Positions 10,001-17,352 of a stretch of DNA of 64,000 nucleotides are shown here, in pieces. A program made the position numbers and the translations under genes. The notes beneath the pieces are model-generated. The model was not told the origin of the DNA. It saw nothing but the letters and a program-made list of their open reading frames with translations, and did not search any database. How positions within the stretch are numbered: the stretch's first letter is position 1; each line of letters starts with the position of its first letter. This stretch comes from Planosporangium flavigriseum (GTDB lineage Bacteria > Actinomycetota > Actinomycetes > Mycobacteriales > Micromonosporaceae): positions 248,001-312,000 of the forward strand of contig NZ_JAATVW010000001.1 of assembly GCF_011947225.1 (NCBI RefSeq). The letters run 5' to 3'.

Positions 10001-11580
10001 CCCGCTCGGGGCGCACCACGCTGCTGCGCACGCTCGCCGCCTCGGCGGCCGCCCATTACCGGCCGGACGAGGTCGCGCTGTACGTGATGGACTGCGGCGG
10101 CGGGGGCCTCGCCGACCTGGCCGAGCTGCCGCACTGCGGCGCCGTCGTCGAGCACACCGAACTGGACCGGGGCGCGCGGCTGCTGGCGCGCCTCGAGCAG
10201 ACCGTGAACCTCCGGGAGCGGTCCGGCGCCGACGGGTACACGGTCCTGCTCATCGACGACTGGGAGACCTGGCAGCAGACGTTCGGCGAGGTCGACAGCG
10301 GCGCACTGCACGACCAGCTGGTACGCATCGTCCGCAAGGGCCCGGCCGCGGGCGTGCACGTCGCGATCACGGGTACGAGCACCCTGCTCTCGTCCGGCCG
10401 GGCGCGGCCGCTCGTCGAGGCGTCCCACGACCGGCTCGCGCTGCCGTTCGACCCGGCGGACTACGCCTATCTCGGGGTACCGGCCACCGCCCTGCCCGCC
10501 GAGCCCCGACCCGGCCAGGCCGTACGGGTCACCCCGCCCTACCGCACCGTCCAGGTCGCCGTGGTCGGCACCGACCCGCACCCGGACGCCCAGATCCGGG
10601 CGCTGCGCGCGATGGCGGCGAGCGCTGATGACGGGCCCGGACCCTGGCGCGTCGACCGGCTCCCGGCGTATCTCACGGTGGCCGAGGCGGACGCCCTGCC
10701 CCGACCGCCGGAGGCCGACAGTGCGCTGTGGGTGCCGTTCGGTGCCGGCGGCGACGAGCTGTCGCTGCTCGGAGGCGACCTACACGCGGACGGGCCCGGC
10801 CTGTTCGTGGTGGGGGAGCGGCGCAGCGGCCGCAGCAGCACCCTGCTCGGCATCGCCCTCGAACTCGTCGGCCGGGGCGTCGAGGTGGTCGTGCTGTCGC
10901 CGGTACGCTCCTCGCCGCTGCGCGACCTGTCCGGCGTACCGGGGGTCGCGGCCATCCTCAGCGCGCCGCAGCCGACCCTGCGGCAGGCTCAGCTCGCGCT
11001 CGCGGCAGCGGGTGACGCCCCGACCGTGGTCCTCGTGGACGACGCGGAGCGGCTGGTGCGTACCGAGGCCAATGCGGTCCTACGGGATTTCCTTTCCAAC
11101 GCCGACCACGCGGGGACCGGCATGGTGGTGGCGACCGGGTACGACGAGGTGGCCGCACCCGCGCCCGGCACGTTCCTCGCCGACGTGGGCGCCGGCGGGA
11201 CGGGGCTGCTGCTCGGTCCGCGGGCACCGCGGATACAGCTGTTCGGCGCGTTCACCCGGATCCCGCAGGCCTACCTCGGCGGGGAGCCGGTGGGCCGGGC
11301 GGTACTGCTGCGCCGGCATGCCATGGCGCCGGTGCAGGTCGCCGATCCGACCGGCGGCGGGCTCGGCGGCGGGTCCAGCCGGGTGCCGGCGCTGCTGGAG
11401 GTGACCGACGCGCTCGCCGGCCCGATGCCGGCCACCGCGGACAGACTGCGGGCGATCGTGGCGGAGCTGCGCGGGGCCGGCTTCACCAGCCTGGACGAGG
11501 CGGCGGTGCAGCGTGCGGTCGGCCTGGCCCGGCAGGGCTGGAGCGGCGGCCCGGCCGAGCTGGTCAAGGCGGTCAGCTGA
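7090..11580 (+). CDS. EssC/EccC-like type VII secretion FtsK/SpoIIIE ATPase with ubiquitin-like and FHA domains
   Basis: Membrane motor expected to recognise WXG100 substrates and drive their export. Layout in 1496 residues: a YukD/ubiquitin-like segment (about 1-80), an FHA domain (about 92-185, with GRS near 116 and SRRH near 132), two adjacent transmembrane helices (about 237-282), then three FtsK/SpoIIIE ATPase modules. Module 1 has a full Walker A (GATGWGKS near 643) and Walker B (VIDEF near 755). Modules 2 and 3 have GRPRSGRT (near 968) and GERRSGRS (near 1242), with Arg in place of the P-loop Lys. This matches family knowledge that the first EccC site is the catalytic one. GTG start follows GGGGGCG. 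The 3' end overlaps the convergent gene by eight bases. Confidence 0.88.
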   Translation: MRIPLTVMLSGARHDLYVDIAGEARVDDLRVALARHFDVTAQARLSTDAGPVDPAATVVAAGVRAGSVLHLSRQHGSDAEAGGSQPPLRRRQLRVISGADAGLIMALPATGTVTIGRSPENEIRLSVPEASRRHAALRCRVDGVELADIGSRHGTLLDGERLTRPVGWLPGMVAQIGDDRLVLSNGDDPDDPEAAAVTPLPDGRLRFVRQHRFVEPSVPAVVELPRRPQTASRASFAMGLGAVSGLVLGAVAYVVWHNLMFLLFAAVGTATLALSSFATWWQGRRTRAKAERRYEETMSRRQSELAGLLTDEQARRARQAPDVLRVVLTAERTGKRLWERRPGHEDFLEVRLGMADQPSAVAVRDPDAEDAPAPVIPGAPVTVSLATFGTIGLTGPRAQTRAVARWIVAQAAVQTGPADLSIVVLARPGNADARSTWDWVRWLPHARPPTGPLARVGCDEATLRGQIDALAAVVAARRESAAHGPRRYQHNWLVVVDDLPEYDHPGLADVLSHGPEVGVFVVAVDQLPYRCPATVTCADARYLQLRRTGQPDLTVLADQLSPVVAERIGRALAPLHDPEAQAAAVALPSEVALLDLVPTLDLPVLVEQWARTPRQTRVVLGRTGDGPLLVDLAANGPHALVAGATGWGKSALLQSLVGSLALANRPDELGFILVDFKGGAAFNAFAGLPHTVGSISNLDGHQVMRALDSLAGEMRRRQRYLATAGVEKLEQYQQLGDTGALPPECPRRLPRLLVVIDEFAMLKEELPPEILTRLVHVATQGRSLGLHLIIGTQTPRGVIPSEIRPNINLQIALHLPTEHSIDVVGIPDAGSLTVKGRGYLRRGEDAAVTLFQSAFLGGQTRRAPGQPVRVIRAPWELLGYPPPAAGVVDVRDIDVLVEAVRAAARIGSLNGPARPWLPEPPPVLPLSEVDPPQPTGVSLGYGREDHPEERAQPTAGWRLTGGTNLLVAGRPRSGRTTLLRTLAASAAAHYRPDEVALYVMDCGGGGLADLAELPHCGAVVEHTELDRGARLLARLEQTVNLRERSGADGYTVLLIDDWETWQQTFGEVDSGALHDQLVRIVRKGPAAGVHVAITGTSTLLSSGRARPLVEASHDRLALPFDPADYAYLGVPATALPAEPRPGQAVRVTPPYRTVQVAVVGTDPHPDAQIRALRAMAASADDGPGPWRVDRLPAYLTVAEADALPRPPEADSALWVPFGAGGDELSLLGGDLHADGPGLFVVGERRSGRSSTLLGIALELVGRGVEVVVLSPVRSSPLRDLSGVPGVAAILSAPQPTLRQAQLALAAAGDAPTVVLVDDAERLVRTEANAVLRDFLSNADHAGTGMVVATGYDEVAAPAPGTFLADVGAGGTGLLLGPRAPRIQLFGAFTRIPQAYLGGEPVGRAVLLRRHAMAPVQVADPTGGGLGGGSSRVPALLEVTDALAGPMPATADRLRAIVAELRGAGFTSLDEAAVQRAVGLARQGWSGGPAELVKAVS

Positions 11581-12160
11581 ACGGTGCCGCGTCGGACACT
11601 GGCAGCTGGAGGGTCGCGGCGATCGCGTCGAAGGCAGGGAGGAGCTGTTCGACGTGGTGCAGCGCCGGCGTCGAGAACGCGAGCATCCAGGCGTCGGCGA
11701 CGCGGTACTCGACATGCAGCTGCAGCACGTCGCCGACCGGGCTGGGGGAACGACCCAGCCGTACTCCGCGCACCGCCGCGCCGGCCGGTAGGCGCAGCAC
11801 CTCCGCTGGCCCGACCGGTCCGTCTTCGTCCGGGTCGGCGGCCAGATCGTACAGGCGCAGCGGGACGACCGTCAGCGACGCGGTGACGATCTGGTCGGCG
11901 TCCTCGTCGTAGGCGGCTCCGCCGGCGAGCAGCACGGCAGCCGCTGTCGCGGCGGCGCGGGCCAGCCGCTGCCACTCGGCGCTCAGCTCGGACCGGACCG
12001 ACGGCTGAGCCTCCGCTGGAATGTTCGCGTCGGTGAACCGCCGCACCTGGTCGGCCAGGTCGTCGCCGATCAGCGGGAGCGCCCACCAGCCGGGCGGCAG
12101 GCTGAGCCGTACCGAAGCCCCGTCGCGGGCGGTGAATTCGCAGGGCTGCCAATCCATCAC
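11573..12160 (-). CDS. Unknown 195-residue partner of the type VII effector gene
   Basis: I do not recognise a named family. The protein starts MDWQPCEFTARDGASVRLSLPPGWWALPL, continues with an alternating helix/strand pattern and has no signal peptide or membrane segment, so it is probably cytosolic. Its ATG overlaps the stop of the upstream WXG-headed gene (ATGA), implying translational coupling, the arrangement usual for an immunity protein or dedicated chaperone of a secreted toxin. It is convergent with the EssC-like gene, overlapping its 3' end. It could also be a general accessory factor of the secretion apparatus. Confidence 0.7.
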   Translation of the reverse strand: MMDWQPCEFTARDGASVRLSLPPGWWALPLIGDDLADQVRRFTDANIPAEAQPSVRSELSAEWQRLARAAATAAAVLLAGGAAYDEDADQIVTASLTVVPLRLYDLAADPDEDGPVGPAEVLRLPAGAAVRGVRLGRSPSPVGDVLQLHVEYRVADAWMLAFSTPALHHVEQLLPAFDAIAATLQLPVSDAAPFS

Positions 12161-13443
12161 ATCGAGTCCCAGTCGGGTACGGGTTGCCCGGTCAGTTCAC
12201 AGTTCACCCAGATGTCGATCTTGCGCAGGGTGTCGATGGCTTCCTTGCCGTCCTTGACGTTCAGCCCGTCGTAGACGCCCATCGAGACGGCCTGCCGGGT
12301 GCCCTGGGGCGTCCACTGTGACAACAGCGGCAGTTGCTTGAAAGCCTTGGCGCCCGCGAGCGCCTCCTTCTCCCCCGAAGCCAGCTCCGCCAGCGGGTTG
12401 CGGAGCACCGCGCGGATCGCGTCGCGCACCTCCGCGTGCGCCTGGGCGTTGCGCGCGAGCGCCCTCAGCTCTGCGGCGTCGCCGAGGGCGGCGCGGCGGG
12501 CGCCGGCCCACAGCTTCACCTCGTTGATGCTGCCCTGGCCGGTGGCCAACCGGGCCTCCGCCGGTCGCAGGCTCCGGGTGAAGCCGCCGCCCAGGCGACT
12601 GGCCGATCTCGCCGACGCGCCGAACTGCTCGGCCGCCTTGGCCTCCCGGAGTACCCGTCCGGCGACCTTCCCGGCACCGGCGAAGGCGATCGAGACGCCG
12701 TCCTCGGCAACGATCCACCAGGACTGGCGGCCGGACGCGGCGAGCGTCACGTCGCACACGACCGTCGCAGCCAGGGCCAGCAGGGCGACAGCACCGACGA
12801 CCTGGCCGACGACGGGAATCGGCCCGGTCACGAGGGCGACGATGCCGACGACGTCGTCGACCACGTGCAGCATCTTGCTGGCGGCCGCCGCCTCAGTGAG
12901 GACGTCCTCCCAGGCGTGCGCGACCCACCGGCCCAGGTCGTGGTGGACGTTGCCGAACTGCTGGCTCGCCTCGTCCAGCGCCTGCGCGCACCGCTTCGCG
13001 TCCTGCTGGGCCCGGTGTTCCAGGGCGTCCCGGGCCTTCTGCAGCGCCGCCAGCGCCGGTGGGCGCGCGCCAACGAGGTGGTGGGTACCGGCCTGGGCCG
13101 CGGCGGCCTGCGCGGCAGCCTGGGCCCGGTACACGATCGAGGCGGCCTCGGCCTGTGCGTGCTCCAGCTGGCGCACCCAGCTGCCGAGCGCGTCGGCCGC
13201 CGACTCGTACGCGGCTCGCGCCCTCGACAACTGCCTGATCAGCTCGTCGTGCCGCTGCGCGAAGGCGTCCGCGGCGGCGCCCGTCCACATGGTCGTGTCG
13301 CTCGCGACCCGCCGGATGAGCGTGGCCGCGTCCGACACGTTCTCGGCGGCGGCGCGCAGCTGTCCGACGACCTGATGCACGCCGGCGGGGTCACCCGGGC
13401 AGGGATCGCCGCCGTGCAGCAGTGACGTTGTGCGCATTGCCAT
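12157..13443 (-). CDS. WXG100-headed candidate type VII effector with central hydrophobic region
   Basis: 428 residues. The N-terminal 100 residues are a helical WXG100-like/T7SS-signal module with a W-T-G turn at residue 53 and flanking Ala-rich helices, the usual export signal of long type VII substrates. A second helical stretch (100-190) is followed by a strongly hydrophobic region at about 194-235 (VVGIVALVTGPIPVVGQVVGAVALLALAATVV), as in polymorphic toxins before the cargo domain. The C-terminal 190 residues match no toxin fold I know and end PVPDWDSM. The ATG overlaps the stop of the WXG100-like gene (TGATG). Toxin activity is inferred from architecture and the coupled downstream gene. 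Confidence 0.75.
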   Translation of the reverse strand: MAMRTTSLLHGGDPCPGDPAGVHQVVGQLRAAAENVSDAATLIRRVASDTTMWTGAAADAFAQRHDELIRQLSRARAAYESAADALGSWVRQLEHAQAEAASIVYRAQAAAQAAAAQAGTHHLVGARPPALAALQKARDALEHRAQQDAKRCAQALDEASQQFGNVHHDLGRWVAHAWEDVLTEAAAASKMLHVVDDVVGIVALVTGPIPVVGQVVGAVALLALAATVVCDVTLAASGRQSWWIVAEDGVSIAFAGAGKVAGRVLREAKAAEQFGASARSASRLGGGFTRSLRPAEARLATGQGSINEVKLWAGARRAALGDAAELRALARNAQAHAEVRDAIRAVLRNPLAELASGEKEALAGAKAFKQLPLLSQWTPQGTRQAVSMGVYDGLNVKDGKEAIDTLRKIDIWVNCELTGQPVPDWDSM

Positions 13444-13730
13444 CACCCTCCACCGCCGAAGCCGCGCAGCAGGGAGCGGTCCAGGTCGTCGTAGCACTCG
13501 GCGGCCTGGCTGAGCCCGCTCGCGGTGGCGGCGCTGTCCTGCGTGATCTCGGCGAGGACGTCGTGCCCGCGCCGGCCGAGGCGGTCCAGCGCGTGGTGCA
13601 CGACGGCTGGCACCGCCCCGGCGGGAAGCGCGGTCAGGTTTCGAGCCAACTCGGACAGCGAAGCGGTTGCGGCGTCGAGGTTGGCCGCCGCTCGACGCAT
13701 CGCCTCGATGTTGTAGCTGCCCCTGGCCAT
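13443..13730 (-). CDS. WXG100-like small protein (EsxB-type partner)
   Basis: 95 residues, two predicted helices and a Gly-rich C-terminus (LLRGFGGGG). It has the size and helical pattern of Esx proteins, but the central turn reads LPAGAVPAVV and lacks Trp, so the WXG motif is lost. Esx pairs often include one divergent partner, suggesting a heterodimer with the WXG100 protein encoded six bases upstream. The stop overlaps the start of the long candidate effector, so the three are co-translated. Confidence 0.75.
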   Translation of the reverse strand: MARGSYNIEAMRRAAANLDAATASLSELARNLTALPAGAVPAVVHHALDRLGRRGHDVLAEITQDSAATASGLSQAAECYDDLDRSLLRGFGGGG

Positions 13731-13736
13731 CGTCGG

Positions 13737-14027
13737 TCAGGCGCCGAACGCCCGGGCGATCGACGTCTCGTTGGACTCGTAGGCGGTGCTGGTCTGGCTG
13801 AGCGCGGCACCCATGTTCACCAGGCTCTCCTGCAGCGGCACCACGGCCTTCTCCCACTGCTCCCGGGCGTTCTGGAAGGCGGCCGCACCCGGGCCGGTCC
13901 AGACCGCGGCGAGCTGTGCCGCCGCCGAGCGCAGGTTAACGACCGCCTGCTCCAGATCGGCCGCGCGCTGCTGGGTCAGCTGCGCATGGTTGGCGATTTC
14001 CGCGCTGTCGAATGTACCCGTTGCCAT
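13737..14027 (-). CDS. WXG100 family type VII secretion substrate (EsxA-like)
   Basis: 96 residues with the classical helix-turn-helix of WXG100 proteins and the turn VWTGPGAAAF near residue 42 (W-x-G). It is preceded by AAAGGAGAAACGACA, a strong ribosome site. Esx proteins are exported as dimers by FtsK/SpoIIIE ATPases and also gate the ATPase by binding its last module. It sits between the small membrane proteins and the WXG100-like partner in one leftward operon. Confidence 0.88.
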   Translation of the reverse strand: MATGTFDSAEIANHAQLTQQRAADLEQAVVNLRSAAAQLAAVWTGPGAAAFQNAREQWEKAVVPLQESLVNMGAALSQTSTAYESNETSIARAFGA

Positions 14028-14040
14028 TGTCGTTTCTCCT

Positions 14041-14277
14041 TTACCAGAACAGAATCCGGAAGCGTCCGCCCCGGAAGATGTACCGGGCGTACAGGCCGGT
14101 CAGCACGGCGACGATGAGCGCGCCGAAGCCGACGCCGGCCTGGCCGTGCGAGAACCCCACGATGCCGGCGATGAGCGCGGCGACCGTGACCACGGACCAG
14201 AAACCGCCGAAGATCACCCGGCTGACGATATCGCCCGCACGGGGTGCGGGGCGAGAGGTCGGTTCGTTGACGGACAT
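14041..14277 (-). CDS. Small two-TM membrane protein of the type VII locus
   Basis: 78 residues beginning MSVNEPTSRPAPRAGD, then two hydrophobic helices (VVTVAALIAGIVGF and AGVGFGALIVAVLTGLYARYIF) and a short basic tail. There is no homology I can name. The ATG follows the previous stop by one base (TGACATG). Position between another small membrane protein and the Esx genes suggests a role in the secretion channel, perhaps replacing EssA-like components (inference). Confidence 0.72.
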   Translation of the reverse strand: MSVNEPTSRPAPRAGDIVSRVIFGGFWSVVTVAALIAGIVGFSHGQAGVGFGALIVAVLTGLYARYIFRGGRFRILFW

Positions 14278-14278
14278 G

Positions 14279-14542
14279 TCACTCTCCTTCTTTGGCCCCG
14301 TAGCGCTTGGCCAGAGTGACGATGAGGTAAATGACCACGCCGAATGGAATAATGAAGATCCACACAGGGAACACGAACGTCCCGCTCGTCTGCTTGGCCA
14401 CGTAGATTCCGTAGCCGATGTAGAGCGCGCCGGCGATGAGCGCCCACATCCGGTCTTTGGCCTTGATGCCGGGAACCACGGCAAGAACCACCATGGCTAG
14501 ACCCGACAGTACGGAGAACACCTCGTACGCTCCCCAGTGCAC
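14279..14542 (-). CDS. Small three-TM membrane protein, first gene of the Esx operon
   Basis: Three hydrophobic stretches: VFSVLSGLAMVVLAVVPG, MWALIAGALYIGYGIYVA and VWIFIIPFGVVIYLIVTLA. I choose the GTG at 14542 (87 residues, MHWGAYEVFS) because AAGGGG lies six to seven bases before it; a TTG at 14626 would add 28 residues but falls inside a palindrome and lacks a ribosome site. No family is recognised. It leads the operon running through the Esx proteins to the candidate effector. Confidence 0.65.
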   Translation of the reverse strand: MHWGAYEVFSVLSGLAMVVLAVVPGIKAKDRMWALIAGALYIGYGIYVAKQTSGTFVFPVWIFIIPFGVVIYLIVTLAKRYGAKEGE

Positions 14543-14584
14543 CGTCCACCCCTTAATTAGTGGGCCATCGATTGTTAGCGAAGC

Positions 14585-14648
14585 GTAGGGTTCGGGTTTC
14601 GGCCCTACTTCCCGCTCGTGGCTCAATCGGCTGACCGATCAGCCGATT
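14585..14648. promoter_or_regulatory. Two adjacent palindromes between the FHA-HTH gene and the Esx operon
   Basis: GTAGGG...CCCTAC spans 14585-14608 (12-base loop). AATCGGCTGA-CCGA-TCAGCCGATT spans 14625-14648, a perfect 10-bp stem with a 4-base loop. Neither is followed by a T run on the reverse strand. They may end the FHA-HTH transcript or act as an operator for the Esx operon. Confidence 0.45.
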
Positions 14649-14779
14649 TCACTTTCCGCTCCGCTGTTTCGCTTGCCCAACAAGGTCACCATGAATAGCC
14701 GGCGGCCACGAGACTGCTGTACAGCAGGGTTGGCGGTACCGGCCGCGGGCCCGATCGTGGAATCGTGAGTGGATATTTG

Positions 14780-15493
14780 TCAGACCGCGCCCGCCGCCGT
14801 CAGGATTGGGTGCAGGTCGTCCTCGTCCGGCGCCAGGTAACCGGCGCGGACGAGGACGTAGAGGTACTCGGGGTCGGTGAGCAGGCTGGTGCGGGACAGA
14901 CCCACCATGCCGGCCTTCTTGCGGACCTCTTCCAGCCGGCGCTGGATCGACTCGGTACGCACGCCGAGCCTGGAGGCGACCTGCTTGATCTGGCGCGGGG
15001 TCGCCGGCACCAGCGGCGGCCAGGTGAGCAGCTCCGCGAAGAGTGCGCGGACCGCGAGCTCCTGCGGCACCGTGAGCGGGCGGGGCTGCTCGGCGCTCTC
15101 GGTCAGTTCGGTGCCGGGCAGCGGCTCGGGCCGGCGCGGTTGCAGCGCTGGGTCGTCGAGCAGGATCCAGTGCTGAAGTTGCGGCCGACCGACGACCCGC
15201 AGCGCCAGGCGGGGCCAGGAGAACACCGATTCCGGCTCGGCCATACCGGGCGGCTGACCCCACGGATGGACGATGACGCCATTACGGTTGGTCACGACAA
15301 TGCGCCAGCCCGCATCGGTACGCGTAACCTGCACGGCCTGCCTGGACACCTTCGGGTCCACCGGGCTGATGCCCACGCCGAGGTCGCCTTCCCGGCCCAG
15401 GAGCACCGGCTGATCCGGTTCGAGCGGCTGGTCGGCGGAGAGCGTCAGGGTGCCGTTCTGATCGCGGCACAGCACGCGGATCCGTGCGGTCAT
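14780..15493 (-). CDS. FHA-domain protein with C-terminal helix-turn-helix
   Basis: About 237 residues. The N-terminal 100 residues form an FHA phosphothreonine-binding fold (LLGREGDLGVGISPVDPKVSRQAVQVTR, then NRNGVIVH), and the C-terminal half contains a DNA-binding-like HTH (TPRQIKQVASRLGVRTESIQRRLEEVRKKAG). The ATG at 15493 follows GGGAGACAGTGCAGGG; an in-frame GTG at 15526 is the alternative. It is divergent from a transmembrane Ser/Thr kinase, an obvious source of the phosphothreonine, suggesting phosphorylation-dependent control of the secretion locus (inference). Confidence 0.75.
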   Translation of the reverse strand: MTARIRVLCRDQNGTLTLSADQPLEPDQPVLLGREGDLGVGISPVDPKVSRQAVQVTRTDAGWRIVVTNRNGVIVHPWGQPPGMAEPESVFSWPRLALRVVGRPQLQHWILLDDPALQPRRPEPLPGTELTESAEQPRPLTVPQELAVRALFAELLTWPPLVPATPRQIKQVASRLGVRTESIQRRLEEVRKKAGMVGLSRTSLLTDPEYLYVLVRAGYLAPDEDDLHPILTAAGAV

Positions 15494-15574
15494 CCCTGCA
15501 CTGTCTCCCGGCAGCCGACTGTCCACCTAGGCTGTCCGGATAGTAGTAACAGTACGAATGTACCTTTTCATGAA

Positions 15575-15602
15575 TTGACATGGCTGACAGTGTGGCTAGC
15601 GT
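15575..15602 (+). promoter_or_regulatory. Probable housekeeping promoter of the kinase gene
   Basis: TTGACA at 15575-15580 and TAGCGT at 15597-15602 are separated by 16 bases and lie about 30 bases before the kinase ATG. The ribosome site GGGGAG follows. Confidence 0.4.
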
Positions 15603-15630
15603 TGCCGCAAATTGCTTCTGGGGAGACGTC

Positions 15631-17340
15631 ATGACCGACGACGACCGGTTCTGGGTGGGGCCGCCGTCAGCGCCGGAGACATACCAATTGATCAGCTGCC
15701 TCGGCGGCGGCGCCGAGGGCGAGGTCTGGACGGCTGTCCTGCCGCTGTCGGCGGAGGGGCGGCGCAGCGTCGCCGTGAAGATCCTGCCGGCCGGGGCGGA
15801 CACCGGTGACGAGGAAGCCTGGGTGCGGCACGGGCACCTGCTGCGCAGCATCAGCCACCCCGGCCTGGTGCGCGTCCTCGAGGTGTTCACCGGACCGCCG
15901 CGACACCGGACGGGAACGGTGCCGGCCGGCTCCAGCCGGTACGTCGTCATGGACCTGATCGAAGGCATGACGCTGCGCGAATGGCTCGACGAGAACCCCG
16001 GCGCCACCGTGTCCGCGCGGCTGCGGACCCTGACCACAGTCGCCGCGGCCCTGGACGAGATGCATTCGGGCAGCCAGACCGCGGTGCCGGTGGCGCACGG
16101 TGACGTCAAGCCGAGCAACATCGTGATGCGCCCGGACGGCTCGACCGTACTCGTGGACCTAGGCCTGACCCGGCTCGCCGACGGCGCCGGCCGAGTCGGG
16201 CGCAGCCGCCCGTACGCCGCGCCCGAGCTGTTCCAGGCGGGGGCGCGCAGCACACCCGAGGCGGACCGGTTCGCGTTCGCGGCCACCGTCGTGCACGCGG
16301 TCCTCGGTGAGCCGCCGCCGGTCGGCGAGGTCGGCGGTCCGGACCTGGCCGCGGTCGAGGCCAAGCTGCGGGCCAGCCCGATCACCATGCGCCGGCCGAT
16401 CCTGGTCGACCAGTTGCTGGCCGCGCTGTCCGTACCACCACCGAACCGCCCCATCAACCTGCGCACCTGGCTGGGTTCGCTCACCGACACGCTCTCGCAG
16501 GTCACCGAGACCGGCGGCGGCGTCGGCATGTTCCCGCCCACGCTGACGGCGGCCGACCAGACCGCGACCGCCGGCTTCCTGCCCTCGCCGCCGCCGGCCG
16601 CGCCGCCGGCCGCACCGGCGGCGCCGAAAGCGCGCTCGCGCCAGCGGCTACTCGTGGGCGTGGCGGCGGGCGTCGTCGCGCTGCTGGCCATCGGCGGCGC
16701 CGCGTACGCGTTGACCGGGCACGACTCGGGCAACCCTCCGACCACGGGGTCGACCCCGCAGCAGGCGGCCCTCGCGGCGCCCACCCCGACCGGCGCGCCG
16801 ACCGCGTCACCGTCACCGTCGCCGTCGGACTCACCGTCGGCCTCGGGTAGCGCCGAGCCCAGTGGTAGCGCCTCGGCCTCGGGGTCGCCGTCGCGGAGCT
16901 GGCCGGGCGGGATCAAGGCGGGGATACCGATCTCCGGTTACGACGCCCAGTCCAAGGGCTTCATCGCCACGAGCTCCGCGGTCAATTACGCCGCAACCAA
17001 CGTCGGGATCAACGGCCAGGCGGCGGTCAGCGCCTTCGAGACCAGCTACTGCTGTAACGGCACGGCGGCCGTGGAGGCGTCCATCGACCTCAACCTCGGG
17101 CGCAAGTACAAGACGTTGACCGGGCGCCTCGGGATCAACGACCTCAGCCGCTCGAGCGCACCGGTAACCGTGCAGATCCTGGCCGACGACCGAGGGGTGA
17201 TCAAGGAAAGCAGCGTGAAGCTCGGCCAGTCGGAGGATCTGAACGTGGACGTGACGAACGTGCTCCGACTGCGGATCGTGTTCAAGGGTCCCTTGAACTC
17301 GGCCCGGGCCGCGATCGGCGATCCCACGGTCGACTTCTGA
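15631..17340 (+). CDS. Transmembrane Ser/Thr protein kinase with extracellular NPCBM-like domain
   Basis: 569 residues. The kinase domain (about 20-285) has a Gly-loop GGGAEGEVW (25-33), VAVK with Lys 50, HGDVKPSN near 156-163 (the HRD motif is HGD, Asp kept), DLG near 176 and APE, so catalytic residues are present. A Pro/Ala linker leads to one TM helix (about 340-361), then a Ser/Pro-rich stalk and an extracellular beta domain (about 440-569, containing CC and LNLGRKYKTLTGRLGIND) resembling NPCBM carbohydrate-binding modules. The ATG at 15631 follows GGGGAG. It is divergent from the FHA-HTH gene; likely targets are that protein and the FHA-bearing ATPase (inference). Confidence 0.87.
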   Translation: MTDDDRFWVGPPSAPETYQLISCLGGGAEGEVWTAVLPLSAEGRRSVAVKILPAGADTGDEEAWVRHGHLLRSISHPGLVRVLEVFTGPPRHRTGTVPAGSSRYVVMDLIEGMTLREWLDENPGATVSARLRTLTTVAAALDEMHSGSQTAVPVAHGDVKPSNIVMRPDGSTVLVDLGLTRLADGAGRVGRSRPYAAPELFQAGARSTPEADRFAFAATVVHAVLGEPPPVGEVGGPDLAAVEAKLRASPITMRRPILVDQLLAALSVPPPNRPINLRTWLGSLTDTLSQVTETGGGVGMFPPTLTAADQTATAGFLPSPPPAAPPAAPAAPKARSRQRLLVGVAAGVVALLAIGGAAYALTGHDSGNPPTTGSTPQQAALAAPTPTGAPTASPSPSPSDSPSASGSAEPSGSASASGSPSRSWPGGIKAGIPISGYDAQSKGFIATSSAVNYAATNVGINGQAAVSAFETSYCCNGTAAVEASIDLNLGRKYKTLTGRLGINDLSRSSAPVTVQILADDRGVIKESSVKLGQSEDLNVDVTNVLRLRIVFKGPLNSARAAIGDPTVDF

Positions 17341-17352
17341 CCGGGAGGATCC

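Noticed and set aside
8722-10581. 619-codon open frame opposite the EssC-like ATPase
   Set aside because: It lies wholly antisense to clear ATPase motifs and has shadow composition.
16780-16900. Short tandem-like TCG/CCG repeats resembling an array
   Set aside because: They encode the Ser/Pro/Ala-rich stalk of the kinase, with no spacer-repeat periodicity of CRISPR.
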